Shown piece after piece: positions 8,708-17,055 of a stretch of DNA of 64,000 nt. The stretch is from NCBI RefSeq assembly GCF_014197265.1, contig NZ_JACIFH010000001.1:3348001-3412000 (forward strand), read 5' to 3'. This DNA is from Microbacterium invictum. GTDB taxonomy: Bacteria > Actinomycetota > Actinomycetes > Actinomycetales > Microbacteriaceae. Position numbers and translations under genes: made by a program. Every line of letters starts with the position of its first letter. Position 1 is the first letter of the stretch. The notes beneath the pieces are model-generated. The model worked only from the letters and a program-made list of their open reading frames with translations, was not told the origin of the DNA and did not search any database.

Positions 8708-9832
8708 GTGAAGAATCACACAAAGATGTCGCGTCGTCGTCAGGCAGTCCGCGGTCTCGCGGCGCTCACAGCCGTTGGAAGTCTTGTCCTGCTCGCCGGA
8801 TGCGGGGGTGGCGAAGCTCCGGCGGACGACAGCGCAGATGGATTCGAGGCGGTGGCCTCCACCGGCTCCGGCTCGCCGGTCGTGCTGAGCCAGGAAGAGT
8901 GGGACGACCTCGTCGAAGCGGCGAAGGCTGACGGCGAGGTCATCATCTACTCCGGACAGCCGGCGTCGGAAGACGTCTTCTCGAAGTTCAGCGAAGCGTA
9001 CCCAGAGATCGATGTCTCCGTCGTCCGTGAGCCTGCGGGCGACCTCGCGATCCGCATGGACCAGGAAATCGCAGCGAACGTCGCCGGGGCAGACGTCTCG
9101 TGGAGCACACAGTACGCATGGGTCGCTCAGCAGGGCGACGCCGGCAGCCTAGCCGCCTTCCAGTACGGGCCCGAGATCGCGGACGCCGGCTGGTCGGAGG
9201 CGACGCACGAGGACTACTTCATGCAGCTCCTGGCGTCACCGTACGTGCTCGCATGGCACACCGAGCTCGGAGAGCCCGTCACGGATATCGAAGATCTGAT
9301 CGCGAAGGCGGGCGATCGACCTGTGGGCATTGCGGAGCCCATCTCCCAGAACGGAATGCACCAGCTCAACGCCTGGGTCGAGGCGTACGGCGAGGACATC
9401 CTCGCGGAGCTCGCCGATCTGAATCATCAGGTGATCCGCAGCACCGTGCCGCTGACGCAGAGCCTGGCGGCGGGGGAGACCCACTTCTCGGTGCTGACGA
9501 CCCCTGACGTGGTCGGTACGATGATCGCCGAGGGCGCGCCCATCGACTACGTCATCCCGGAGGAGAACACCACCGGGTTCGCGTACGGTCCGTCGGTGCT
9601 CGCGAACGCGGGCCATCCCGCAGCCGCCCAGCTCTTCGTGAACTGGCTCCTCAGCGAAGACGGCCAGCAGGTGCTCGCCGATGGGCTGGCTCCCGCCGCG
9701 TTCCCGGTGCTGTACGACAGCACCGACGGTGCGCTGGACTGGGACTCGATCGACGCGGTCGATGAGCGCGATTGGCCCGAAGAGCGCCGCAACGAGTTCC
9801 GGGCGCTCTTCGACAGCTACTTCCTCGGATGA
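8708..9832 (+). CDS. ABC transporter substrate-binding lipoprotein (Fe3+/polyamine/organic-acid type)
   Basis: A 374-residue exported protein. A basic n-region (MSRRRQAVRG) leads into a lipobox LLAGC around residue 33, so it should be lipid-anchored outside the membrane. The mature part reads EVIIYSGQPASEDVFSKFSEAYPEI, the opening strand of family-1/8 binding proteins such as FbpA and 2-aminoethylphosphonate or organic-acid binders. GTG 8708 sits 6 nt after AGAGAGG. Its probable permease and ATPase are at 14-17 kb, on the far side of a reverse-strand gene block. The stop overlaps the next gene (ATGA). Confidence 0.85.
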   Translation: MKNHTKMSRRRQAVRGLAALTAVGSLVLLAGCGGGEAPADDSADGFEAVASTGSGSPVVLSQEEWDDLVEAAKADGEVIIYSGQPASEDVFSKFSEAYPEIDVSVVREPAGDLAIRMDQEIAANVAGADVSWSTQYAWVAQQGDAGSLAAFQYGPEIADAGWSEATHEDYFMQLLASPYVLAWHTELGEPVTDIEDLIAKAGDRPVGIAEPISQNGMHQLNAWVEAYGEDILAELADLNHQVIRSTVPLTQSLAAGETHFSVLTTPDVVGTMIAEGAPIDYVIPEENTTGFAYGPSVLANAGHPAAAQLFVNWLLSEDGQQVLADGLAPAAFPVLYDSTDGALDWDSIDAVDERDWPEERRNEFRALFDSYFLG

Positions 9833-10566
9833 GTCAGGACAGTTCCCCGGCGCCGCTGGGCGGCAGGGTCGCGTGGGTCACAGGAGGATCCTCGGGCATC
9901 GGAGCGGCCGCCGCGCAGCTGCTGGCCGCGCAGGGCGCGACTGTCGGCGTCCTCGATCTGACCGAACCCGACAGCTCGCTCGCCTGGGCCTGTTGTGACC
10001 TGGCGGATCCGCAGTCTGTCACCGGCGCGGCCGAGGAACTCACCCGCAAGATCGGACCGGCCGATATCCTCGTCACCAGCGCCGGCATCAACGCCTCGCA
10101 GGAGGTCGTCGACCACCCCGACGACCTCTGGGAGCGCGTGCTGGCGATCAACCTCTCGGGGACGTTCTACGCGATCCGCGCCTGCCTGCCCGGCATGATC
10201 GAGCGGGGTTGGGGACGCATCGTCACCGTCAGTGCTACCGGCGGTGTCCGCGTTCTCCCCGGGAGGGCGGCGTATGGGAGCTCGAAAGCGGCGGTCATCG
10301 CCCTGACGAAGGCCGTGGCTCATGAGGGGGCGCCGCACGGCGTCACCGCGAACTCGGTGGCGCCCGGACTGACCGACACGCCGATGGCGGCGGATATGTA
10401 CGACAACGACGCCGGCACCGCCGTCAAGGTGCTGAACGTATCCAACCCCATGAAAGTCCTCCTCGAGCCCATCGACATCGCCCACGGGGTCGCGTACTTC
10501 TGCAGTACGGAAGCACGCTACGTCACCGGTCAGCTTCTGCACGTCAATGGCGGCGCCGTGATGTGA
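9829..10566 (+). CDS. SDR family oxidoreductase
   Basis: A 245-residue classical short-chain dehydrogenase. It has the cofactor loop VTGGSSGIG, the strand TSAGIN (in place of NNAG), a catalytic serine in TVSATGG and YGSSKAAVI (Y-x-x-x-K). The end GQLLHVNGGAVM is typical of FabG-like enzymes. ATG 9829 overlaps the binding-protein stop; an in-frame ATG at 9772 lies inside that gene and is rejected. It probably interconverts a hydroxy and keto intermediate of the island's pathway with NAD(P). Confidence 0.85.
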   Translation: MSQDSSPAPLGGRVAWVTGGSSGIGAAAAQLLAAQGATVGVLDLTEPDSSLAWACCDLADPQSVTGAAEELTRKIGPADILVTSAGINASQEVVDHPDDLWERVLAINLSGTFYAIRACLPGMIERGWGRIVTVSATGGVRVLPGRAAYGSSKAAVIALTKAVAHEGAPHGVTANSVAPGLTDTPMAADMYDNDAGTAVKVLNVSNPMKVLLEPIDIAHGVAYFCSTEARYVTGQLLHVNGGAVM

Positions 10567-10605
10567 GTCACGCCCCAGCGCCGCACCACACACAAAGGAG
10601 AGCAC

Positions 10606-11019
10606 ATGAACGCCGCGACCCAGCCTTCAGAGGCGACCGTGATCGTCGAACAGCTCGCCCGCCGATTCGGAGAGGCGGTGGCAGCCCGGGACTGGGATGC
10701 CATGCGCGCACTGTTCGATGACGGCGAGTTCAGCTTCAAGACGACCGGCCTCGTCAACAGCACGAACTATGAGGGCCTCGGTCAACAGGGCCCCATCAAG
10801 GCGCTGCAGGGATGGATTCCCGACGACTATCAGATCGAGGGCGTGGAGCAGATCGTGACGGACGCCTTCGCCGCGCGCGGCCGCGTCGGCTATCGGCTAC
10901 GCGTCCGCAAGCCCGAAGGCACCTTCCTGCTCGAGCAGCAGGCGTATGTGGGCCAGCAGGACGGCCGCATCAACTACCTGCGCATCATGTGCGGCGGGTA
11001 CCGTCCGCTCGACGCCTGA
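10606..11019 (+). CDS. SnoaL/NTF2-like domain protein
   Basis: A 137-residue single-domain protein with the SnoaL-like cone fold pattern: an N-terminal helix QLARRFGEAVAARDWDAMRALFDD, then alternating strands such as RVGYRLRVRKPEGTFLLEQQAYV. This superfamily includes isomerases, dehydratases and non-catalytic ligand binders. AAAGGAG lies 7 nt before ATG 10606. It is the last gene of the operon begun by the binding protein and is followed by a perfect hairpin terminator. Confidence 0.7.
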   Translation: MNAATQPSEATVIVEQLARRFGEAVAARDWDAMRALFDDGEFSFKTTGLVNSTNYEGLGQQGPIKALQGWIPDDYQIEGVEQIVTDAFAARGRVGYRLRVRKPEGTFLLEQQAYVGQQDGRINYLRIMCGGYRPLDA

Positions 11020-11030
11020 CACGCGGTAAG

Positions 11031-11070
11031 ACGGCGGATGCCACGGCCGCAGGGTCGTGGCATCCGCCGT
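11031..11070. terminator. bidirectional hairpin terminator
   Basis: A perfect 15-bp stem (ACGGCGGATGCCACG at 11031-11045 with its complement at 11056-11070) encloses a 10-nt loop between two convergent genes. No long U-tract follows, as is usual in GC-rich actinobacteria. Confidence 0.75.
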
Positions 11071-11091
11071 TCCGGGGAAGGACCCGCGGGA

Positions 11092-11502
11092 TCAGCTGGC
11101 GTCCGGGGCGACCTGCGCCCAGGCGGCGGTGTACTCGGCGTCGCCGACCGGGCGGTCGAGCATCTCCGTCGAACCCACGGAGAGCACGAAGTACGTCACG
11201 AACGAGTCCGGCGAAGCGCCGTGCCAGTGCTCCTCGCCCGCACCGACATGCACGACATCGCCGGGGAGCAGCCGGTGTATGTGGCCGGTGCCGTCCGCGA
11301 TGATGCCCTCGCCGGTTCCCATGACGATGATCTGGGCGACCTCATGGCGATGCCAGTGATTGCGGCCGCCGGGCTCGAACGCGACGTTGAACGCCCGGAC
11401 GGGAGCCTCATCGATCACCGGGTCCATACGAAGTACGCCGGTGACCTGGTCAGGCCCGGCCAGTCGCACGGCATCGCCGGTTCGTCCTCTGACGATTTTC
11501 AT
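11092..11502 (-). CDS. cupin domain protein
   Basis: A 136-residue single cupin. Motif 1 is visible as GGRNHWHRHEVAQIIVMGTGEG (two His and a Glu as metal ligands) and motif 2 as LLPGDVVHVGAGEEHWHG. Such small cupins act as sugar or acid isomerases, dioxygenases or metal-binding accessory proteins. GGAGGAA precedes the ATG. It is read away from the ADH and CoA-transferase genes upstream on the same strand (29 nt after the ADH stop), so it is the last gene of that three-gene operon. Confidence 0.8.
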   Translation of the reverse strand: MKIVRGRTGDAVRLAGPDQVTGVLRMDPVIDEAPVRAFNVAFEPGGRNHWHRHEVAQIIVMGTGEGIIADGTGHIHRLLPGDVVHVGAGEEHWHGASPDSFVTYFVLSVGSTEMLDRPVGDAEYTAAWAQVAPDAS

Positions 11503-11531
11503 CCGTGTTCCTCCTGCGGTGGTCGGTCGGC

Positions 11532-12668
11532 TCAGAACGCCAGCGTCGGGTCGATGATCGGTTTGATCTCGGTGAGGCTCTGCATTCCGCGCAGGGCATC
11601 GGTGACGCCGTCGAGGCCGAACCGCCCGCTCAGGATGCGGTCGAAGTCGAACTCGTCCTGGTGCGTGCTGAGAAACTGCATCGCCTTCCAGTACTGGGGC
11701 TCCGCGGCCGACATCGAACCGATGACGTTCAGATGGTTGCGCATGATCTTCGACGGCTGGATCGAGACCTCATGCGGGCCGACCTGCCCACCGACGAGGA
11801 ACCGTCCGCCACGACGGACCATGTCGAGGCCCTCCGCGAAGGCGGTGCGCGCCCCCGACCATTCCATGACGATCTCTGCACCGTGCCCGCCGGTGAGCTC
11901 GCGCACCGCTTCGACGCGCGCACCCGGCTCGGTCACTGTGAGCACTGACACGATGTCGGTCGCGCCCCACTCCTGCGCGAGATCGAGGCGGGCATCCGGG
12001 GCCCCCACCACGATGATGCGCTTCGCGCCCGCCGCCTTCGCCAGCGCGGTGGCGAACAGGCCCAGCGGGCCGGAGCCCTGGATCGCGACGGTCTGCCAGG
12101 GCTCGATTGAGCCCAGCCGCTCATAGCCGCCGACGATCGTGCGCAGCGCGCAGCTTCCCGCGGACGCCCATTCGGGCTTCACGTTCGCGGGCACCTTGAT
12201 CTTGTGCGAGGACGGGTACACGTAGCAGTACTCGGAGAAACCGCCGACCAGGTAGGGGTGACTTTCGCAGTTCGTCCCGTAGCTCTTGCGGTTGGCGCAG
12301 AGGTTCGGCTGGTTCGCGACGGCGCAGTGATAACACGTGCCGCACCGTCCGAGCGTGAAGACGATGCGATCGCCGAGCTCAGCGAGCCCGCCGCCCACGT
12401 AGGGGACGTCGCCGTTCGCGGCGACGATCGTGCCTGCCATCTCGTGGCCGGGGACGACCGGCGGGATCACGGGGCGGATGCCACCGGCATGCAGCGACCC
12501 GTCCCAGACGTGCACATCGCTGCCGCACACCGTGGCCGCATCCACTTTCACGAGGACGGCGCCAGGCTCGAGCTCGGGGATGGGGAGGTCGCGTACCTCG
12601 AGGTCTTCACCGAACCCGGTGATGATCGCGGCCTTGCTAGTCTCGGGCAGGGCGGGAGCTATCGACAT
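11532..12668 (-). CDS. zinc-dependent alcohol dehydrogenase (MDR family)
   Basis: A 378-residue medium-chain dehydrogenase. The catalytic-zinc segment is VCGSDVHVWDG with PGHEMAG, and the structural-zinc lobe shows four cysteines in GRCGTCYHCAVANQPNLC. The cofactor Rossmann loop is GSGPLGLFA around residue 200, followed by IIVVGAPDARL, where the missing acidic end of strand 2 leaves NAD/NADP preference open. The length is normal for the family. It lies 20 nt after the CoA-transferase gene in the same operon. It likely oxidises an alcohol intermediate of the island. Confidence 0.88.
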   Translation of the reverse strand: MSIAPALPETSKAAIITGFGEDLEVRDLPIPELEPGAVLVKVDAATVCGSDVHVWDGSLHAGGIRPVIPPVVPGHEMAGTIVAANGDVPYVGGGLAELGDRIVFTLGRCGTCYHCAVANQPNLCANRKSYGTNCESHPYLVGGFSEYCYVYPSSHKIKVPANVKPEWASAGSCALRTIVGGYERLGSIEPWQTVAIQGSGPLGLFATALAKAAGAKRIIVVGAPDARLDLAQEWGATDIVSVLTVTEPGARVEAVRELTGGHGAEIVMEWSGARTAFAEGLDMVRRGGRFLVGGQVGPHEVSIQPSKIMRNHLNVIGSMSAAEPQYWKAMQFLSTHQDEFDFDRILSGRFGLDGVTDALRGMQSLTEIKPIIDPTLAF

Positions 12669-12688
12669 GTGAGCTGTGCCTTTCTGAT

Positions 12689-13873
12689 TCAGATGGCTTT
12701 GGCGGAGCGCAGAGCGTCGACGCTTGCGGCGTCGTGGCCGAGTTCGTCGCGGAGGATCGACTCAGTGTCGGCGCCGAGGGCGCCTGGACGGGTCGGTTCC
12801 ACCATCGGCGAGTCGGAGAGCAGCACGGGGCTTGCCCAGGTGTGCCATGTCCCATCGGCCTCGGTGGTCGCGCGGAGCATATTGCGGTGGATGAAGTGGG
12901 GATCCTCGAGCAGCTCTGGCAGGGTCACCACCGGGGCGCACGGGATGCCCTGCGCCTGCACCACTTTGAAGATCTCGTCCTTGGTGTGGCGACGCGCCCA
13001 ATCTGAGACGATCTCGTCGACGAGATCGATATGCGCGGCGCGCCCGGACATGTCGTCGAGCCGGGGGTCGTCAGCCCGCGGGTCGCCCATGATGGTGCGC
13101 AGGGCACCCCAGTGCGTCGGTGACGGGCACAGGATGGTGATCCATCCGTCAGATGCTTCATAGGCGTTATACGGAGCCACGGCCAGGCCCCCGTGCCGGT
13201 TGCCGGTGCGCTCCGGCGAGTTCGCATCGCTGAGCAGGGCGGCGATGTTGGACGAGAGTGCAGGTACGATCGCATCCTGCAGCGCGACCTCCACTTCCTG
13301 ACCGACCCCGCTGCGCTCGCGCTGCAGCATCGCAGCCAGGATGCCGACCGCGAGATGGGTACCTCCCATGAGATCGACGACGGACGGGCCGGTACGCACG
13401 GGCTCACCATCCATGAATCCGGTGGTGCTCATGATGGCGGCGCGAGCCTGGATTGTGAGGTCCATGGCCGTGTCGTCGGCGTATGGACCCGTCGAACCGA
13501 ACCCGGATCCGTTCGCCAGGATGATCCGCGGATTCGCGGCACGCAGCGTGTCGTACCCGAGGCCCATCCGGTTCAAGGCGCCGGGTGCGAGATTCTGGAC
13601 GACGACGTCCGCGGTCCGAACCAGTTCGAGGAAGACCTCGCGTCCGCCGTCTGTGCGCAGATCGAGCTTCATCAGCCTCTTGCCGGCGTTCATGAGATTG
13701 AACTGCACGGAGTTGCCGGAGCCCGTCGTGGTCGGCAGGAAGCGGTAGGGGTCACCGCTGGGCGACTCGATCTTGATGACGTCCGCGCCCAGTCTCGCCA
13801 GCAGGAGGCTACTGTAAGGCGCCATATAGAACTGGCCGATACAGATCACTCGGACGCCGTCAAGTGCCGACAT
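12689..13873 (-). CDS. CaiB/BaiF family CoA-transferase (first copy)
   Basis: A 394-residue class III CoA-transferase. The N-terminal LLLARLGADVIKIESPSGD, VVQNLAPGALNRMGLGYD and a probable catalytic aspartate in PSVVDLMGG are family hallmarks. These enzymes move CoA between carboxylic acids through an aspartyl-CoA anhydride. ACGGAGG lies 5 nt upstream of the ATG. The gene heads the reverse operon (CoA-transferase, ADH, cupin), whose promoter region carries operator site e. A second member lies at 17052-18296 in the island. Confidence 0.88.
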   Translation of the reverse strand: MSALDGVRVICIGQFYMAPYSSLLLARLGADVIKIESPSGDPYRFLPTTTGSGNSVQFNLMNAGKRLMKLDLRTDGGREVFLELVRTADVVVQNLAPGALNRMGLGYDTLRAANPRIILANGSGFGSTGPYADDTAMDLTIQARAAIMSTTGFMDGEPVRTGPSVVDLMGGTHLAVGILAAMLQRERSGVGQEVEVALQDAIVPALSSNIAALLSDANSPERTGNRHGGLAVAPYNAYEASDGWITILCPSPTHWGALRTIMGDPRADDPRLDDMSGRAAHIDLVDEIVSDWARRHTKDEIFKVVQAQGIPCAPVVTLPELLEDPHFIHRNMLRATTEADGTWHTWASPVLLSDSPMVEPTRPGALGADTESILRDELGHDAASVDALRSAKAI

Positions 13874-13918
13874 GGGAACCTCCGTTGGTCGATGCCGGGG
13901 TATGCAAAACCCGTAACA

Positions 13919-13933
13919 GTAGATAGTATATAC
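13919..13933 (-). promoter_or_regulatory. putative GntR operator site e
   Basis: On the minus strand it reads GTATATACTATCTAC, a 15-nt form of the island motif that shares CTATCTAC with site f. It lies 46 nt upstream of the CoA-transferase start, in the 195-nt divergent region facing the ABC permease gene. Confidence 0.5.
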
Positions 13934-13993
13934 CTGAATGGTCGCTGAGGCCGAACTTCCGAAGTCGGTTGCAGTGACCTGACTGAGTACATA

Positions 13994-14006
13994 GTCTACT
14001 ATCTAC
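13994..14006 (+). promoter_or_regulatory. putative GntR operator site f
   Basis: GTCTACTATCTAC lies in the same divergent region as site e, 61 nt away, and upstream of the ABC permease. Two sites in one control region suggest cooperative or separate control of the two promoters. Confidence 0.5.
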
Positions 14007-14068
14007 GAATCGGTCGTCAGCAACCGATTCCCGCAGAGCACATGGACAGAGAGGTCCAGGATCCGAAG

Positions 14069-15844
14069 ATGAGTCTGACTTCCAAAGTCACAGTGAGTGA
14101 CAGCGCCTACGCGGACACCGCGACGGGCACGCTCGCGGCAGCACGAGGACGCGGCTCGGGCGGCCGGCGCGACCGCCGACCAGCATGGCGGCCGAAAGCG
14201 GTACACCTCTGGTATGTGATCGCCGCCATCAGCGTGCTCTTCGTCGTCATGCCGATCGCCATCTTCTACGCCCAGGCGTTCGAAGACGGCGGCGCGGCGA
14301 TCGGCAGACTCACCAATCTGCCGCGGTTCGGTCAGACGCTCCTGACGACGGTGGCGCTGGCGGTCGGATCGACCGTCCTCGCCCTCGTCGTCGCGGTCGT
14401 GATGGCGGTGCTCGTGCAGCGCGTCCCTGCGCGGTTCCGTGGAATCGCGACGATCATCCCGCTGCTGCCGCTGATGGTGCCCCAAGTCGCACTGATCATC
14501 GGCTGGGTGTTCGTATTCGCGCCGACGGTCGGTTACGGCAACACGCTCCTGCGGCAGCTGCCGTTCTTCTCCGGCCTGGTCGAGGGCCCCTTCAACGTCT
14601 ACTCGGCCGAAGCGATCATCCTCATCACCGGACTCGACCTCGCCGGTATCGCCTACACGATGGTGAGCGCGCGCTTCCAGGAGATCCGTGGATCACTGGA
14701 GGCTGCGGCGCGGTTGTCGGGGGCTTCCCGCTTCACGGCATTCCGCACCGTGACCCTCCCTCTGCTGCGCCCGGCACTCCTTGCCGGTGCCGTGACCACC
14801 TTCCTCCTCGGGCTGGGACAGTTCACTGCTCCGCTGCTGCTCGGTGGCCGTGCCGGCATCGATGTGCTGACCACCGAGATCTTCCGGGTCCGGGAGAGCT
14901 TCCCCATCGACTACGCCTTGACCGCGGCAATCGGTCTGCCCCTGGTTGCCATCGGCATCCTCTCGATCGTGTTCCAGCGCCTCACGCTGGGCGACCAGCG
15001 GCGCTACGCGTCACAGGGTTCGAGCGGTGGCGTGCCTTCGCGTGAGACCTCGATCTGGGCGTTCGTAATCATCGTGGTCTATGCCGCCGTGACCGTCGTG
15101 TTGCCGCTCATCGGGCTGGGGCTCGTCGCCTTCTCGAAATTCTGGAACGGCAATCTGGCGCAGATCGAGTTCACGCTCGACCACGTGATCAGTGGCCTTA
15201 CCGATCCGGTGCTGCTGTCGTCGGTGCAGAACACGGTGGTGTTCTCGCTGGCAGCGATTCTGATCGCCGTACCGATCGGGTTCATCGGCGCCATGGCCAT
15301 GACGTCGACGTTCCGAGCTCCGAAGTTCGCTCAGTACGCCCTCGACCTGGCGTTCGTGACGCCGCTGGCGGTGCCACGAGCGGTCCTGGGTATTGCGGTG
15401 ATGTTCGTCTTCCTGCAGCCCCCGTTCAATCTTTTCGGTAGCCCGTGGCTGTTCGTCATCGGCTACGTCTACATCGTGCTGCCGTTCGCGCTTCGCGCCC
15501 AGCACTCGAGTCTGCTGGGGGTCGATCCACGGCTGTACGAAGCGGCGCGAGTCTCGGGCGCGGGCTATTTTCGAACCCTCTGGGGAATCGCACTACCGCT
15601 TGCTCGTCGCGGTGTCGCGGCGGCGGCGACAGTGATGTTCATCCTGCTCTCCCATGACTTCGCGGTGTCCGTCATGCTGCGCACGCCGCGCACGTACGTG
15701 ATGGGGACTCTGCTCTACGACACCTGGACCACAGGGGTCTACCCCGAGGTTGCAGTTCTCGCGCTGGTCATCACCGCCGTGACCGGAATCGGAGTCGCGC
15801 TGACGCTATTGGTGGGCGGCCGATCTGCACTGGAGAAGATGTGA
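14069..15844 (+). CDS. ABC transporter permease, duplicated Fe3+/polyamine type
   Basis: A permease of about 591 residues with two homologous halves of about 6 helices each. Each half contains an EAA loop for the ATPase: EAAARLSGASRFTAFRTVTLP in the first and EAARVSGAGYFRTLWGIALP in the second. Fused duplicated permeases of this kind (FbpB-like) pair with family-1 binding proteins, matching the lipoprotein at 8708-9832. ATG 14069 has AGGA 7 nt upstream; ATG 14042 in frame is the alternative and would add nine residues. The stop overlaps the ATPase start (TGATG). Confidence 0.87.
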   Translation: MSLTSKVTVSDSAYADTATGTLAAARGRGSGGRRDRRPAWRPKAVHLWYVIAAISVLFVVMPIAIFYAQAFEDGGAAIGRLTNLPRFGQTLLTTVALAVGSTVLALVVAVVMAVLVQRVPARFRGIATIIPLLPLMVPQVALIIGWVFVFAPTVGYGNTLLRQLPFFSGLVEGPFNVYSAEAIILITGLDLAGIAYTMVSARFQEIRGSLEAAARLSGASRFTAFRTVTLPLLRPALLAGAVTTFLLGLGQFTAPLLLGGRAGIDVLTTEIFRVRESFPIDYALTAAIGLPLVAIGILSIVFQRLTLGDQRRYASQGSSGGVPSRETSIWAFVIIVVYAAVTVVLPLIGLGLVAFSKFWNGNLAQIEFTLDHVISGLTDPVLLSSVQNTVVFSLAAILIAVPIGFIGAMAMTSTFRAPKFAQYALDLAFVTPLAVPRAVLGIAVMFVFLQPPFNLFGSPWLFVIGYVYIVLPFALRAQHSSLLGVDPRLYEAARVSGAGYFRTLWGIALPLARRGVAAAATVMFILLSHDFAVSVMLRTPRTYVMGTLLYDTWTTGVYPEVAVLALVITAVTGIGVALTLLVGGRSALEKM

Positions 15845-17055
15845 TGACGACGGAAGCAACCTTGGAAACGACGATGGAGAAGAACATGGCCACGAACACC
15901 GCCGAGGCGGACGTGAAGCGCCCCGAGGCGAGCGTCGTCGGGCTGAGCAAGAGCTTCGTCAGCAAGAAGCGCGACGTGCACGCCGTGCGCGGCATCGACC
16001 TCAGTATCAGGAAGGGCGAATACGTCGTCGTGCTTGGGCCGAGCGGCTGCGGAAAGTCTACGCTGATGCGTTGCATCGCGGGGCTCGAGCAGCCGACTGC
16101 GGGAACAGTCCGGCTGCACGGCCAGACCGTATTCGACGAGAAGAGCGGTGTCGACGTCAAGCCGGAGGCGCGCAACGTCGGCATGGTGTTCCAGAACTAC
16201 GCCTTGTGGCCCCACATGAGTGTGGAAGCCAATGTGGCCTACCCCCTCAAGCGCCGAAAGGTTCGTGGTCCGGAACGCAGCGCGCGCGTCGCCGAAGTTC
16301 TCGAGACCGTCGAGTGTTCGGCGCTGGCCAAGCGGCTGCCCGCCGAGTTGAGCGGTGGCCAGCAGCAGCGGATTGCGCTGGCTCGGGCGCTCGCATCGCG
16401 TCCGTCGCTGATGCTCCTGGACGAGCCGCTCAGCAATCTCGACGCGCTGCTGCGCGTCAGCCTGCGCTCCGAGCTGCTGCGGTTGCATCGTGAACTCGGG
16501 TTCACTGCGCTGCACATCACGCACGACCAGGCCGAGGCCCTCGAGATGGGTGACCGCGTCGTGCTGATGCGTGATGGCGAGATCGAACAGTCCGGAACTC
16601 CCGAAGAGGTCTACACCCGACCGGCATCGCCGTACGCGGCGACGTTCCTCGGAGTGCGCAACAAAGTCACCGCAACGTTGAGCAACGGCCAGGTCTCATA
16701 CGACGGAGGATGGATCAGGGGCGTCGACAACGTACTCGGAACCACAGAGGGCGCGACCATCAAGGTCTTCGCGCGACCCAAGGATGTGCGGGTCACCCCT
16801 CAGTCGCAGCAGGCCCAGGCCGCGCCGACCGGGGATGTCACGCTGGAGGGGCAGGTGGCGCAGGTCGTGCTGTCAGAAGGCGGCACGCACCAGTTCATCG
16901 TCGACGTCGGTGGTGCGCAGTGGTTCGCCGAGCAGGGGGATGTCGCCACTGTGCGCACCGGCGACCGCGTCGTCATCTCGGTGGAGCGGTCAGGCGTCCT
17001 GCTTTATGACAAGGATGGGCGGCTGTTGCCGGGAAGCGGGAGCAACGGAAAATGA
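15844..17055 (+). CDS. ABC transporter ATP-binding protein (PotA/FbpC type)
   Basis: About 403 residues. Walker A is GPSGCGKST, the Q-loop is FQNYALWPHM, the signature is LSGGQQQRIALARAL, Walker B is LMLLDEPLSNLDA, and the switch histidine is in ITHDQAEAL. A C-terminal TOBE-like region starts near residue 290. The many Q-loop and PLSNLD details match the polyamine/iron/organic-acid importers. ATG 15844 overlaps the permease stop; GTG 15841 and in-frame ATG 15874 are alternatives. The stop overlaps the CoA-transferase start, so import and CoA activation are translationally linked. Confidence 0.88.
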   Translation: MTTEATLETTMEKNMATNTAEADVKRPEASVVGLSKSFVSKKRDVHAVRGIDLSIRKGEYVVVLGPSGCGKSTLMRCIAGLEQPTAGTVRLHGQTVFDEKSGVDVKPEARNVGMVFQNYALWPHMSVEANVAYPLKRRKVRGPERSARVAEVLETVECSALAKRLPAELSGGQQQRIALARALASRPSLMLLDEPLSNLDALLRVSLRSELLRLHRELGFTALHITHDQAEALEMGDRVVLMRDGEIEQSGTPEEVYTRPASPYAATFLGVRNKVTATLSNGQVSYDGGWIRGVDNVLGTTEGATIKVFARPKDVRVTPQSQQAQAAPTGDVTLEGQVAQVVLSEGGTHQFIVDVGGAQWFAEQGDVATVRTGDRVVISVERSGVLLYDKDGRLLPGSGSNGK

